DNA of 64,000 bases from Onthophagus taurus (lineage: Eukaryota; Arthropoda; Insecta; Coleoptera; Scarabaeidae): NCBI RefSeq assembly GCF_036711975.1, contig NW_027248941.1, positions 2,232,001 to 2,296,000 on the forward strand, read 5' to 3'. Position 1 is the first letter of the stretch. Each line of letters opens with the position of its first letter. This document shows positions 46,401-60,000 of this stretch, piece after piece. Position numbers and translations under genes: made by a program. The notes under the pieces were generated by a model. The model did not search any database and had not been told where the DNA came from. It saw only the letters and a program-made list of their open reading frames with translations.

Positions 46401-49400
46401 TTAAATAACATGAGATAGCTATAAATTTATTTTTAAACATTTTGCTACCTTATAAAGCAATTTTGGACAATGTTGGTGCAATTTTCAGTCATTCTGAGCA
46501 ACCTGGACTTGCTATAAACTAGTCCTTATACATTTAGACAAGTTTTTAATGACTATCAACTAATTTTCAGTCATTTTGAGCAACATAGATTGTTTAAAAA
46601 CTAGTTGTTAATCATTTAGACAAGTATAAAATTATGCTCAGCCATTTTTCAATGATTTTGAATAACATGAGATGGCTATCAACATATTTCCAATCATTTT
46701 GAACAATTTTGCTACCTTATAAACCAATTTTAGACAATGTTGATGCAGTTTTCAATCATTCTGAGCAACCTGGACTTGCTATAAACTAGTCCTTATACAT
46801 TTAGACAAGTTTTTAATGACTATTAACTAGTTTTTAATCATTTTGAGCAACACTGATTGTGTAAAAACTAGTTGTTAATGATTTAGACAAGTATAAAATT
46901 ATGCTCAGCCACTTTTCAATGATTGTGAATAACATGAGATGGCTATGAAGTTATTTCCAATCATTTTGAACAATTTTGCTACCTTATAAACCAATTTTAG
47001 ACAATGTTGGTGCAGTTTTCAATCATTCTGAGCAACCTGGACTTGCTATAAACTAGTCCTTATACATTTAGATAAGTTTTTAATGACTATCAACTAATTT
47101 TCAGTCATTTTGGGCAACATGGATTGTTTAAAAACTAGTTGTTAATCATTTAGACAAGTATAAAATTATGCTCAATCAATTTTCAATGATTTTAAATAAC
47201 ATGAGATAGCTATAAACCTATTTTTAAACATTTTGCTACCTTATAAAGCAATTTTGGACAATGTTGGTGCAATTTTCAGTCATTCTGAGCAACCTGGACT
47301 TACTATAAACTAGTCCTTATACATTTAGACAAGTTTTTAATGACTATTAACTAGTTTTTAGTCATTTTGAGCAACACTGATTGTCTAAAAACTAGTTGTT
47401 AATGATTTAGACAAGTATAAAATTATGCTCAGCCACTTTTCAATGATTTTGAATAACATAAGATGGCTATGAAGTTATTTCCAATCATTTTGAACAATTT
47501 TGCTACCTTATAAACCAATTTTAGACAATGTTGGTGCAGTTTTCAATCGTTCTGAGCAACCCAGATTTACTATAAACTAGTCCTTATACATTTAGACAAG
47601 TTTTTAATGACTATCAAGTAGTTTTCAATCATTTTGAGCAACATGGATTGTCTAAAAACTAGTTGTTAATCATTTAGACAATTATAAAATTATGCTCAAC
47701 CAGTTTTTAATGATTTGGAATAACATGAGATGGCTGTCAACTTATTTCCAATCATTTTGAACAATTTTGCTACCTTACAAACCAATTTTAGACAATGTTG
47801 ATGCAATTTTCAGTCATTCTGAGCAACCTGGACTTGCTATAAATTAGTCCTTATACATTTAGACAAGTTTTTAATGACTATTAACTAGTTTTTAGTCATT
47901 TTGAGCAACACTGATTGTCTAAAAACTAGTTGTTAATGATTTAGACAAATATAAAATTATGCTCAGCCACTTTTCAATGATTTTGAATAACATAAGATGG
48001 CTATGAAGTTATTTCCAATCATTTTGAACAATTTTGCTACCTTATAAACCAATTTTAGACAATGTTGGTGCAGTTTTCAATCGTTCTGAGCAACCCAGAT
48101 TTGCTATAAACTAGTCCTTATACATTTAGACAACTTTTTCATGATTATTAACTAGTTTTCAGTCATTTTGAGCAACATGGATTGTTTAAAAACTAGTTGT
48201 TAATCATTTAGACAAGTATAAAATTATGCTCAACCAATTTTCAATGATTTTGAATAACATGAGATGGCTATGAACCTATTTCGAAACATTTTGAAAAATG
48301 TTGCTACCTTATAAAGCAATTTTGCACAATGTTGGTGCAGTTTTCAAACGTTCTGAGCAACCTGGACTTGCTATAAATTAGTCCTTATACATTTAGACAA
48401 CTTTTTCATGATTATTAACTAGTTTTCAGTCATTTTGAGCAACATGGATTGTTTAAAAACTAATTGTTAATGATTTAGACAAGTATAAAATTATGCTCAG
48501 CCAGTTTTCAATGATTTTGAATAACATGAGATGGCTATGAACCTATTTCGAAACATTTTGAAAAATTTTGCTACCTTATAAAGCAATTTTGCACAGTATT
48601 GGTGCAGTTTTCAATCGTTCTGAGCAACCTACAACTTAGATACTTTCTAGTTCTAGGTCTAGAGTTAGTTCTAGTTTTACATTTGCACTGTCACTAGACC
48701 TAGAAACATTTGGGTTTAGCCACCAGTCTCTAAAGACGGCTAAAATTTATATAGTTTTTATGTAAAATATGGAAATAATATGGACTTCTTACATGTTTTG
48801 TTAAAAAATTTCATTGCATTACATTTTGGGAGCTGACATATTATCATTTTCCGGGCTGTATGTAGACTTTATTGTATCACTGTAGGAGCATACAGTGTGT
48901 TAATTAATTATCGTACCCGACGTCATCATTACAAGTATGCAACCAACATCACAGTACTAGTATTGCAATACGTAAATTGCGTATTATAAAACAAATAGTG
49001 TGATATTGGTTGCATAGTTACAACGACGAGATATGAGTATAATGAGGGCTGAATGAATAATAGTCCATTATATGTGAGTACTTTGTCCATGACTAGTATT
49101 AAAATTGATTCAATAAATTTATTTTTTTAAATCAATTTTTGAATAAAATTTAAACGTCAAAGTGACACAAATTCATTGTTACCAACTGTAGCCAACTTCA
49201 CATCAATATGTCAAAATTAAATGTCAATTTTATGAAACGTCATATTTTTTTTGAAATTAATTTTAAACAAACTAAAAAAAAAATATTACCTTGAATTACA
49301 ACATCCTTCAAAACACTGATATTCGATTGAACGTAAAGATCGTTTTTTAAAAACCCAATATTTCCCCCAATCCCAGCGAATTCCGTATTTAACTGAAACA

Positions 49401-50463
49401 GAGTTCCACAAGCTGGGAAAATTAAATCATCCCTCAAATCCACCGTAAGAATATGCGCGAGGGCCGATTTTAAAGTTGGACCAGAATTCTCTCGAACTTC
49501 AAACGACGAAGATTTCGACAAAACCCCCAATTCCCTCGTCGAACCCTTATATTGAAAGTTATGACGAACATTAGCAAACGATAAGAGCCCAAAATCAACT
49601 GCAAATCCTCGTTCAAGCTCTTTATAACCCGAAGCGGCGACCTCCGCGACGTTTTGAAAAACACTCGCTGAAATTTTCGGCTCGTATTTCCCCATTAACG
49701 GTTTTACAGCCCCCACACTAAAATTATTTGATTTCCGGGAACCATAACTGTACTCAACGAAGACTCTTTCCCCGCGTCCAAACGCGTTCGGGACGCGTAA
49801 TCCAACAACTACGGATCCTTCGTTGTTACCCACTTCGGTGTTAACACCCCCAACGACTCGTTTTAATTCTTTTACTTGAAACGTAACCTAAAAAATTTTT
49901 TTTTTAAATAATTAAGAATTAATTTTTGATTTATTTACATCTAATCCTTCTGGTGTTGCTTTGGGACCTCGACTAACATCAATATGTACCGCGATGTTGC
50001 GAAAACAACTTAAAGTTTCCAATTTAAGCCTCGCCTAAAAAATAAATTTGAAACATAACCTCACTTAATTTTATTTTTAAATTATTACTTTATGCGCATT
50101 ATAAAGAACCTCCCGGAAATTTTTTGATTTAAATATATCTTTCGTTGCGTCCTCTACAATATCATCTTTAGTTCTACTTAATCCATTAATACTTATTGTG
50201 TCCACACGGACCTAAAAGTGAGGTTAGAATCAATTTTTTTTTTTAAATTTATGGTTATAATAAAAAATATCTTACAGGTACATCTAATGGTATAGATCGC
50301 GACTCTTCGATTTCATCGTAATTAATTTCGGCTTTTGGAATGCCGAATTGGGGCATTTTAAGGTCCGAGTTATCCTAAAAAGTGAGGTTATGTCATAAAC
50401 CGGGTGGAGACTTTAATGGAATTTTTGAAGTTGGGGGCTTACCTTGGCGTGAACGATACCCAT
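43443..50463 (-). CDS. Sam50: SAM50 / sorting and assembly machinery component 50
   Basis: Omp85-family channel of the mitochondrial outer membrane that folds and inserts beta-barrel proteins. Exons 50443-50463 (MGIVHAK), 50276-50374, 50089-50211, 49939-50034, 49290-49887 and 43443-43900 give 464 residues, close to the animal norm. A single POTRA domain spans exons 2-4 (VRVDTISINGLSRTKDDI, HIDVSRGPKATPEGLDV). The 16-strand barrel fills exons 5-6, including the conserved loop motif LRGF in GGPLDLRGFQMRGIGPR and the closing strand GVQFGIGLQFS. All junctions are in phase. The first coding exon has only 21 bases. The last intron (43901-49289) is expanded to 5.4 kb by an inverted-repeat-bounded satellite. 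Head-to-head with the RBM26/27 gene about 620 bp away. Confidence 0.95.
43930..48880. mobile_element. Inverted-repeat-bounded satellite block in the last SAM50 intron
   Basis: Outer ends pair as inverted repeats for about 70 bp: aataaagtctatatacattc with gaaaatgataatatctcagc at 43939-43990, and their complement at about 48795-48875. Just inside lie palindromic segments (aactagaactaacactagat, cattcggatttagccgc, cggctaaa) at 44020-44270 and again, inverted, at 48640-48745. The interior is about 16 monomers of roughly 262 bp (tgagcaacctggacttgcta, gacaagtataaaattatgct), with two alternating subtypes. No transposase frame exists. It could be a foldback-type element carrying a satellite. Confidence 0.75.
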
Positions 50464-51082
50464 TTTATTGATACAGACAAATTACACACATATACAACAA
50501 ATTTGAGCTAATTTTTCATGGCTAAAATGTGATTTTCGCGTGACAGTGATGTACACATATATATTTTTTTAATGTTGTGATGTGATGCCTCCTCGATTAT
50601 CGCGATTTCACCAACTTTATTTACAAACATTCAAGGTTTTTATATCCGTAATGATTAATGAGGGATTTTTTAATGAATAATTAATAGAAATTAATTCGAT
50701 TTTGCAATTACATAATTATCATTTAATTTTTTTCTATGTTGGTAACGTGACAGTTTTAAATTAATTTATTTTTTTAATGTCAATTTTTATTAAAAAATAA
50801 TTGTTTTAATCGATTTGATTTATTAATAATGGTAAAATCGTTTTTAATTAATTAATTTATTTATTTTATTTATTTATAAATAGACATCTTCACGTTGGTT
50901 CTTTCTATTTTTAGTGGGTTAACTCCCGCGATGTTGGTACCGCTGCCATTACCATATCCAGTAAATGCGTGATCAATTGCGTATTTTCCGCGTTATTTTG
51001 AGTGGATTTTCTTCTAATTTCCCGTGGAAATCGCTCGAAACTCCTTCACAAGGCGATTAAGAACCGAAACGAACAAGAAAAT
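50464..51082. promoter_or_regulatory. Head-to-head spacer between SAM50 and RBM26/27
   Basis: Start codons diverge across about 620 bp, an arrangement that often has a shared promoter in compact insect loci. The right part (50910-51080) is less AT-rich than the rest and probably holds the RBM26 5' UTR. No discrete element can be named. Confidence 0.4.
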
Positions 51083-54000
51083 ATGTTTATACAGGACCCG
51101 GACGCTTTCAAAACATGGTTAACCGCTGTCCTGAAGCCAATGTAAGCCATCTCCATATTTTAGCATTATTTTCTTAAAATTTCGGATTTAAACCCAAATT
51201 TTTATCAAAAATCATTTAAATCGGCAATAATCACTTTATTTATTATAATCATTAATTAACCACATTTTTTGTTTAAATCATTTTTCGTTTTTAATTGAGG
51301 TCATCAAACATAACCTCACTAATTTTTAAAAATCATTTTTTTGATCAAATTTTTGATTTATAAGGTGCGAGGCGGATCCGAGTGCATTGGCAAATTACGT
51401 AATCGCCTTAGTGAAGAAAGATAAAAGCTTAGAAGCCCTCCGAGACAGTATGATATCTCAATTAGAAGTGTTTCTTCAAGGTGAGACGATAAATTTCGTA
51501 AATCTCCTATTTAAAACGCTCGATAATCGCGAATACATGGAGTCGGTGATTCCGAACGCGAACCCCCCCAATCCAAACATAATCGCGGCGAAACCCGAGT
51601 CGGGAAATTCCCCCCTAAAGATCCAGCCGATTAAAGAAATCAAGCCGATCATCCCAGTGAGTGAGCTCCCGAATTTAAACGAAACGATAAACGGATCGAC
51701 GACGAATATAATTGAGAAACCCCCCGCGAGACCTTCCGATTTAAAAAGAAAAAGCGAATCGGAGAAAGAAGAGAAGCCGAGGCGGCGTTCGAGGCATCGG
51801 AGTTTATCGAGGAACCGCTCGAGATCGCGATCTTGGGATAGAGTGCGTCGATCTCGTTCTAGGGATAAATCCCGCGATAGAGACCGAGAAAAACGCGACA
51901 GAGCGCGTCCATGGAGGAATAAATCGCCTCCAAGACGCTACGATAGGCGAAGATCTCGCTCTATGTCTTTAGGGGGGCGAATTCGCTCGCGATCGAGGAG
52001 CCCTCGTCATAATTATCGAGGTCGATATCGAAATCGATCACCCCCCAGATCAAACAGTCGCAGCAGATCGAGATCGAAAGATCGCAAAGAGACCGTTTTA
52101 AATCTAAAAGATTCGCATTCAGGGGCGGGGACCCCGACTCAAGATTCGAATCATGGCGATATGGATTTGCGATTAAATAGCACCACGCAAAGTATTCAAT
52201 CGGTGGTGGTGCAACAAGGCGGGGTTGAGCGAAAAAGACGATGTAGGGATTATGATGAGAAAGGGTATTGTATGCGGGGGGAAATGTGCCCCTTTGATCA
52301 CGGGGTTGACCCCGTAGTGCTCGAGGATAGCACCTTATCTTCAGTTTTAACAACTTACGCCCCTAATGGGGCTCCTGTACCTGTCGATGTCGCCCCGGGG
52401 GGGTTATTACCCCCGGTTATGCCACCTTCGCATCCTATGATGCATGGAATGCCGCCAAGAGGGGGGCATTTACCCTCGGAATATAATCCACAAGCCCCAC
52501 AAATTTTTCATCGTGGATTTCGAGGACCTCGCCCCATGTTAGGACCAAGAGTACGTAATTTAATCAATTTATTATGTTTATTACCCCCAAAATCCAAATT
52601 CCTTTTTACCTACAACTTATTAATTATTACTTACAACACATTGAGGGTATTTAGGTTTACTTAATAGCAATTTTAGCAACACCAAAAAGTAACTAAAACG
52701 CGTTGTGGAACCCAAAAAGTGTAGTAGTAGTGTTTTTAAGCATGAAAGAACACCATGAAGTTCTTTATTATATGGTAACTAACTTCAGGTTTAAAATGTC
52801 AACCTCAATTTTGACATATTTGTAATCTACATTAAAAATGCTTTAAAATGAGTACAAACACGACATATTTATCTTTAATATTAATGAAGTTAACTTCCGG
52901 TTTGAAATGTCAATGTCATTTTGACATATTGTTAATATTTATAAAATGTTTTAAAATTTATCACATAAATGAAAATATAAGAAAAAATGTCAAAAATTAA
53001 GGTTGGTATTAATATTTAAAAATTATGTTGCTAACTTCATTGTTGCCAACTTCTGGTTTAATACTTTTTATTCCAACTGATTTGAATGGTTATTTAACAA
53101 GGATTACGAGTACATATATATCAAAATTAAAGTTGAAATTATCACCATGAAGTTTTCAACCTTAGATTTGAAATGTCAACCCCAATTTTGACGTATATGT
53201 CATCATCATTAAGAAATGTCAACGTCAATTTAGATATATTCGTAATTTTAACAAAATGTCTTTTAAAATAAATATAATTATTCATAAAAACCGAAAATAT
53301 AAGAAAAAATGTCAAAAATTAAGGTTGGTATTAATATTTAAAAATTATGTTGCTAACTTCATTGTTGCCAACTTCTGGTTTAATACTTTTTATTCCAACT
53401 GATTTGAATGGTTATTTAACAAGGATTACGAGTACATATATATCAAAATTAAAGTTGAAATTATCACCATGAAGTTTTCAACCTTAGATTTGAAATGTCA
53501 ACCCCAATTTTGACGAATATGTCATCATCATTAAGAAATGTCAACGTCAATTTAGATATATTCGTAATTTTAACAAAATGTCTTTTAAAATAAATATTAT
53601 TCATAAAAACCGAAAATATAAGAAAAAATGTCAAAAATTAAGGTTGGTAATTAATATTTAAAAATTATGTTGCTAACTTCATTGTTGCCAACTTCTGGTT
53701 TAATACTTTTTATTCCAACTGATTTGAATGGTTATTTAACAAGGATTACGAGTACATATATATCAAAATTAAAGTTGAAATTATCACCATGAAGTTTTCA
53801 ACCTTAGATTTGAAATGTCAACCCCAATTTTGACGTATATGTCATCATCATTAAGAAATGTCAACGTCAATTTAGATATATTCGTAATTTTAACAAAATG
53901 TCTTTTAAAATAAATATTATTCATAAAAACCGAAAATATAAGAAAAAATGTCAAAAATTAAGGTTGGTAATTAATATTTAAAAATTATGTTGCTAACTTC

Positions 54001-57000
54001 ATTGTTGCCAACTTCTGGTTTAATACTTTTTATTCCAACTGATTTGAATGGTTATTTAACAAGGATTACGAGTACATATATATCAAAATTAAAGTTGAAA
54101 TTATCACCATGAAGTTTTCAACCTTAGATTTGAAATGTCAACCCCAATTTTGACGTATATGTCATCATCATTAAGAAATGTCAACGTCAATTTAGATATA
54201 TTCGTAATTTTAACAAAATGTCTTTTAAAATAAATATTATTCATAAAAACCGAAAATATAAGAAAAAATGTCAATAATTAAGGTTGGTATTAATATTTAA
54301 AAATTATGTTGCTAACTTCATTGTTACCAACTTCTGGTTTAATACTTTTTATTCCAACTGATTTGAATGGTTATTTAACAAGGATTACGAGTACATATAT
54401 ATCAAAATTAAAGTTGAAATTATCATCATGAAGTTTTCAACCTTAGATTTGAAATGTCAACCCCAATTTTGACGTATATGTCATCATCATTAAGAAATGT
54501 CAACGTCAATTTAGATATATTCGTAATTTTAACAAAATGTCTTTTAAAATAAATATTATTCATAAAAACCGAAAATATAAGAAAAAATGTCAAAAATTAA
54601 GGTTGGTATTAATATTTAAAAATTATGTTGCTAACTTCATTGTTACCAACTTCTGGTTTAATACTTTTTATTCCAACTGATTTGAATGGTTATTTAACAA
54701 GGATTACGAGTACATATATATCAAAATTAAAGTTGAAATTATCACCATGAAGTTTTCAACCTTAGATTTGAAGTGTCAACCCCAATTTTGACGTATATGT
54801 CATCATCATTAAGAAATGTCAACGTCAATTTAGATATATTCGTAATTTTAACAAAATGTCTTTTAAAATAAATATTATTCATAAAAACCGAAAATATAAG
54901 AAAAAATGTCAAAAATTAAGGTTGGTATTAATATTTAAAAATTATGTTGCTAACTTCATTGTTACCAACTTCTGGTTTAATACTTTTTATTCCAACTGAT
55001 TTGAATGGTTATTTAACAAGGATTACGAGTACATATATATCAAAATTAAAGTTGAAATTATCACCATGAAGTTTTCAACCTTAGATTTGAAATGTCAACC
55101 CCAATTTTGACGAATATGTCATCATCATTAAGAAATGTCAACGTCAATTTAGATATATTCGTAATTTTAACAAAATGTCTTTTAAAATAAATATTATTCA
55201 TAAAAACCGAAAGTATAAGAAAAAATGTCAAAAATTAAGGTTGGTATTAATATTTAAAAATTATGTTCTAGCTTCATTGTTGCCAACATCGTGTTTAATA
55301 TTTTTTATTCTAATTTTTTTGTTTTTTGAGGTTAAAATTACAAATATAATAATAAAATCGTAATCTTTATAAAATAACCTTTAAAATGAGTCCAAACACT
55401 TATCTGAAAAAACAAAAAAGTTAGAATAAAAAAACATTAAACCCGAAGTTAGCAACAATGAAGATAGCAGTTTAAGTTTTAAATATTAATACCAACCTTA
55501 ATTTTAGATTTTATTTTATTATATTTTTGTTTTTGACAAATTTTAAGACATTTTATAAAAATTAAGAATATGTCAAAATTGACGTTGACATTTCTAACCG
55601 GAAGTTGACCATAACTTCATTAACATTGAAGATAAATGTGTCGTGTTTGTACTCATTTTAAAGGATTTTTAATGAAGATTACAAATGTGTTAAAATTGAC
55701 GTTGACATTTTAAACCTGAAAGAGTTATAACGCTGCTAGATTTCTGAAAATAGTGGTTATTCTCTTTCAAGTATAGTTTGATTATTTACAACAATGCCTA
55801 TTTTTCTGTAGCAGTATTGAACCTGAAGACATAATCAGTTTTTAGTCCATTTGAAGCAATATCTATTCTTCTATAAGCAGTATCTGTCTTCTGCAATTAA
55901 TTTTTACTCTTCTAAAAATACTGTTTAGTTATCCATATGTGGTATCTGTCTTCTGCCAACAATATTTAAACTTCTGCAAGAAATTTTGAGACTATTTCAA
56001 GCAGCACATAGCTTTCTATGGGCAGTGCGTATCTTCTGCCAACAATATTTAATCTTTTGCAAGCAGTTTCTATACTATCTCAAGCAATAATTAGGCTTCT
56101 TTAGGCAGTATCTATCTTCTGTAATCAGTTTTTAGTCTTTTACAAACAGTATTTAGCCTTCTACAAGCAGTTTTTAGACTATATGAAGCAGTATATAGGC
56201 AGACTATAGGAACTACAGACTCCTCTTCCGGTTTCACAGTTTTAATTGATTCATATTTGATTAATGCTTCTCTTCCTATTAGGTTTTTTAATATCGCCAC
56301 CAAATTTTCATTTGTGTTTTCGTTTTCTACATTCTATGTTTGAAAGCAATCGATTGTGGGCAATCATTAAATATCCACATCGCGTTGTGGATACTTTTTG
56401 GTGTCAAAATTGCTTAATTTTAGCTACTAACTTTAACGCGTTGTAATTAAATCGGGTAAAACATATCCAATCTAAATAAAATTAATTTTTTAGATACCAA
56501 TGAACCCTTTTCCGCCTCAACCCAACATGCAGCGCGAATTAATCCCCGTTCCGGTCCTCGATAACCAACAAAACGATCATCACCAATTCCAAGGGAATTT
56601 CCCCGGGCGCCAACAACCCGGTTTTATGGGAGGCGGAAACGTTGGAATTCCCCCGGAACACGATCAAGATGGCATGTTTAAAAAGAGGGGGTTCGATTTC
56701 AACCGTTTAGGACCACGGCAAAAAAACCCGGCGAATTGCTCGTTGGAATTAAAAAAAGTCCCTCCTGGTCTAAACAACATTACTCACCTCAACAATCATT
56801 TTTCCAAGTTTGGGAAAATTCTCAATATTCAAGTTGGGTACGAAAACGATCCCGAAGCTGCAATTGTGACGTTTTCAAGTCATGCAGAAGCCAACGCCGC
56901 CTATCGGAGCACCGAAGCGGTTTTAAATAACCGCTTTATTAAAGTATTTTGGCATTCGGCCAATAACGAAGGTACGTTTATTTATTTATTAATTAAATTA

Positions 57001-60000
57001 AGTACATTGAACAATTATCAAAAACAAATTTAAGCGATCTCGTTAAATACGGTTTTAATTCGATCAAAATTTTATTTAAATCGTTTAAAATTTCTTTTGG
57101 AATTTTTTTGTTGTTTCCATTGGGGGTGAACCAATTTTTTTCGAGCACCTCCCGCAAGATGTTCGCGTAATGCATAAAACACTCAATTTCGATCCCACTT
57201 AATACATCGCTGATGTTAAAATTCGTTAAAATTTGGGTGTTTTTGATGGTTTCGAAACGATTTTTAATTTCAATTAGGATGAATAAGCGCGATTCGTGGC
57301 GGTTTGTAAACTCCAAAATCAACTCTTCACATAAAATTAACAAATTAAACTAAAACAAATTAATTAGATTAAGTTATTACGAAATTATTTTTGTTACCTT
57401 ATTTATTTCGTCGAAATTGAAAAAGAATCTGAACAAAAACACTAAAAATTTTTCGATTTCTTTTTGAATGTCTTTGGTTTTAAAATTGGAGATTTCCATG
57501 ATTAAGGTGAGGTTTGCGATGGTTCCTACAACCTCGATAATTTCGTTTTGGCTCAAATCCTTTTTTCCCAACTCGTTTTTGGTATGCTCGAAGAGTTTTG
57601 TAACGCATTTTGTGACTATCGGAAATAAATCGTTCATTTCTAACACGCCTTTTAGGTCCATCCTATTAATTTCAATGTCTGTTGTTAGGAAATATCTCAA
57701 ATCAGCCTCGATTAAGTCGTTAAATAATTGTTTTGGGTCTGTGTAATTCTTTTCGATCATCTCCGTGGTTTTCTTTAAAATTTTTAGGGCTGTTTTCACG
57801 ATTTTGTCTTCTTCAGTTGATTCTTCCATATTTAACGTCGACATTTCTTTTAGTATTTCATCCATTCTTTTAATAATTCTATTTTAAATTTGAATATATT
57901 TATTAAATTAATATTTTGAGGTTATCTGTCAAATGAGACATTTATTTTTTTTGGGGGAAAAAGGATAGGAAACCCAACAAAACAAAAAATTACTCAAAAT
58001 TTTTAAACTAACTTCAAAATTGATGCTGTTTTTTCTTATTATAATAATCGATTTGTTATAAATAAATCGAACGCGTGTAGTTCTTTTATTATTTGATCCA
58101 TTCTTTTAATAATTTTTTTTATTAAATTAACATTTTGAGGTTATATGTCAAATTTTGCCATTTATTTTTTGGGGGAAAAAAGGATAGGAAACCCAACAAA
58201 ACAAGAAATCACTCAAAATTCTTAAACTAACCTCAAAATTTGTTTTATTCTTTTTTATTAACCGAATTGTTATAAATAAATCGAACGCGTGCATTATTTC
58301 ATCCATTTTAATAATTTTTTTTATTAAATTAATATTTTGAGGTTATGTGTCAAATGAGACATTTATTTTTGAGGGAAAAAGGGATAGAAAATTCTTCAAA
58401 TAAGAAAAATCACTAAAAATTCGTAAACTAACCTCAAAATGTTTGTTGTTCTTTTTTATTAATCGAATTGTTATAAATAAATCGAACGCGTGCGTTTCTT
58501 TTATTATTTCATCCATTCTTTTAATAATTTTTTTATTAAATTAATATTTTCAGGTTACGTGTCAAATGAGACATTTATTTTTTGGGGGAAAAAAGGGTAG
58601 GAAACCCACCAAAACAAAAAATCACTCAAAATTCTTAAACTAACCTCAAAATTTTTGTTGCTATTTTTTATTAATGAAATTGTTATAAATAAATCGAACG
58701 CGTGCATTATTTCATCCATTTTAATAATTCTTTTTATTAAATTCATATTTTGAGGTTATGTGTCAAATGAGACATTTATTTTTGAGGGAAAAATGATAGG
58801 AAATTCTTCAAATAAGAAAAATCACTAAAAATTCGTAAACTAACCTCAAAATGTGTGTTGTTCTTTTTTATTAATTGATTTGTTATAAATAAATCGAACG
58901 CGTGCATTTCTTTTATTATTTCATCCATTCTTTTAATAATTTTTTTATTAAATTAATGTTTTGAGGTTACTTGTCAAATGAGACATTTATTTTTTGGGGG
59001 AAAAAAGGATAGGAAACCCAACAAAACAAAAAATCACTCAAAATTTTTAAACTATCCTTAAAATTTTTAGTTCTTTTTTATTAATCGAATTGTTATAAAT
59101 AAATCGAACACGTGCATTATTTCATCCATTTTAATAATTTTTTTTGTTAAATTAATATTTTGAGGTTATATGTCAAATGAGACATTTATTTTTGGGGGAA
59201 AAAAGGATAGGAAACCCACCAAAACAAAAAATCACTCAAAAATCTTAAACTAACCTCAAAACTTGTATTGTTCTTTTTTATTAATCGAATTGTTATAAAT
59301 AAATCGAACGCGGGTACATTTCTTTTATTATGTCATCCATTCTTTTAATAATTCTATTCTAAATTTAAATTTTTTTATTAAATTCATATTTTGAGGTTAT
59401 GTGTCAAATGAGACATTTATTTTTGAGGGAAAAAGGATAGAAAATTCTTCAAATAAGAAAAATCACTAAAAATTCGTAAACTAACCTCAAAATGTTTGTT
59501 GTTCTTTTTTATTAATCGAATTATTATAAATAAATCTAACTCGTGCGTTTCTTTTATTATTTCATCCATTCTTTTAATAATTTTTTTATTAAATTAATAT
59601 TTTGAGGTTACGTGTCAAATGAGACATTTATTTTTTGGGGGAAAAAGGATAGGAAACCCACCAAAACAAAAAATCACTCAAAATTCTTAAACTAACCTCT
59701 AAATTTTTGTTGCTAATTTTTATTAATGAAATTGTTATAAATAAATCGAACGCGTGCATTATTTCATCCATTTTAATAATTTTTTTTATTAAATTACTAT
59801 TTTGAGGTTATGTGTCAAATGAGACATTTATTTTTGAGGGAAAAAAAGGATAGAAAATTCTTCAAATAAGAAAAATCACTAAAAATGTATAAACTAACCT
59901 CAAAATGTTTGTTGTTCTTTTTTATTAATCGAATTGTTATAAATAAATCGAACGCGTGCGTTTCTTTAATTATTTCATTCATTCTTTTAATAATTTTTTT

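Noticed and set aside
51961-52353. 130-codon minus-strand frame
   Set aside because: Antisense shadow of the RS-rich and zinc-finger exon of RBM26/27.
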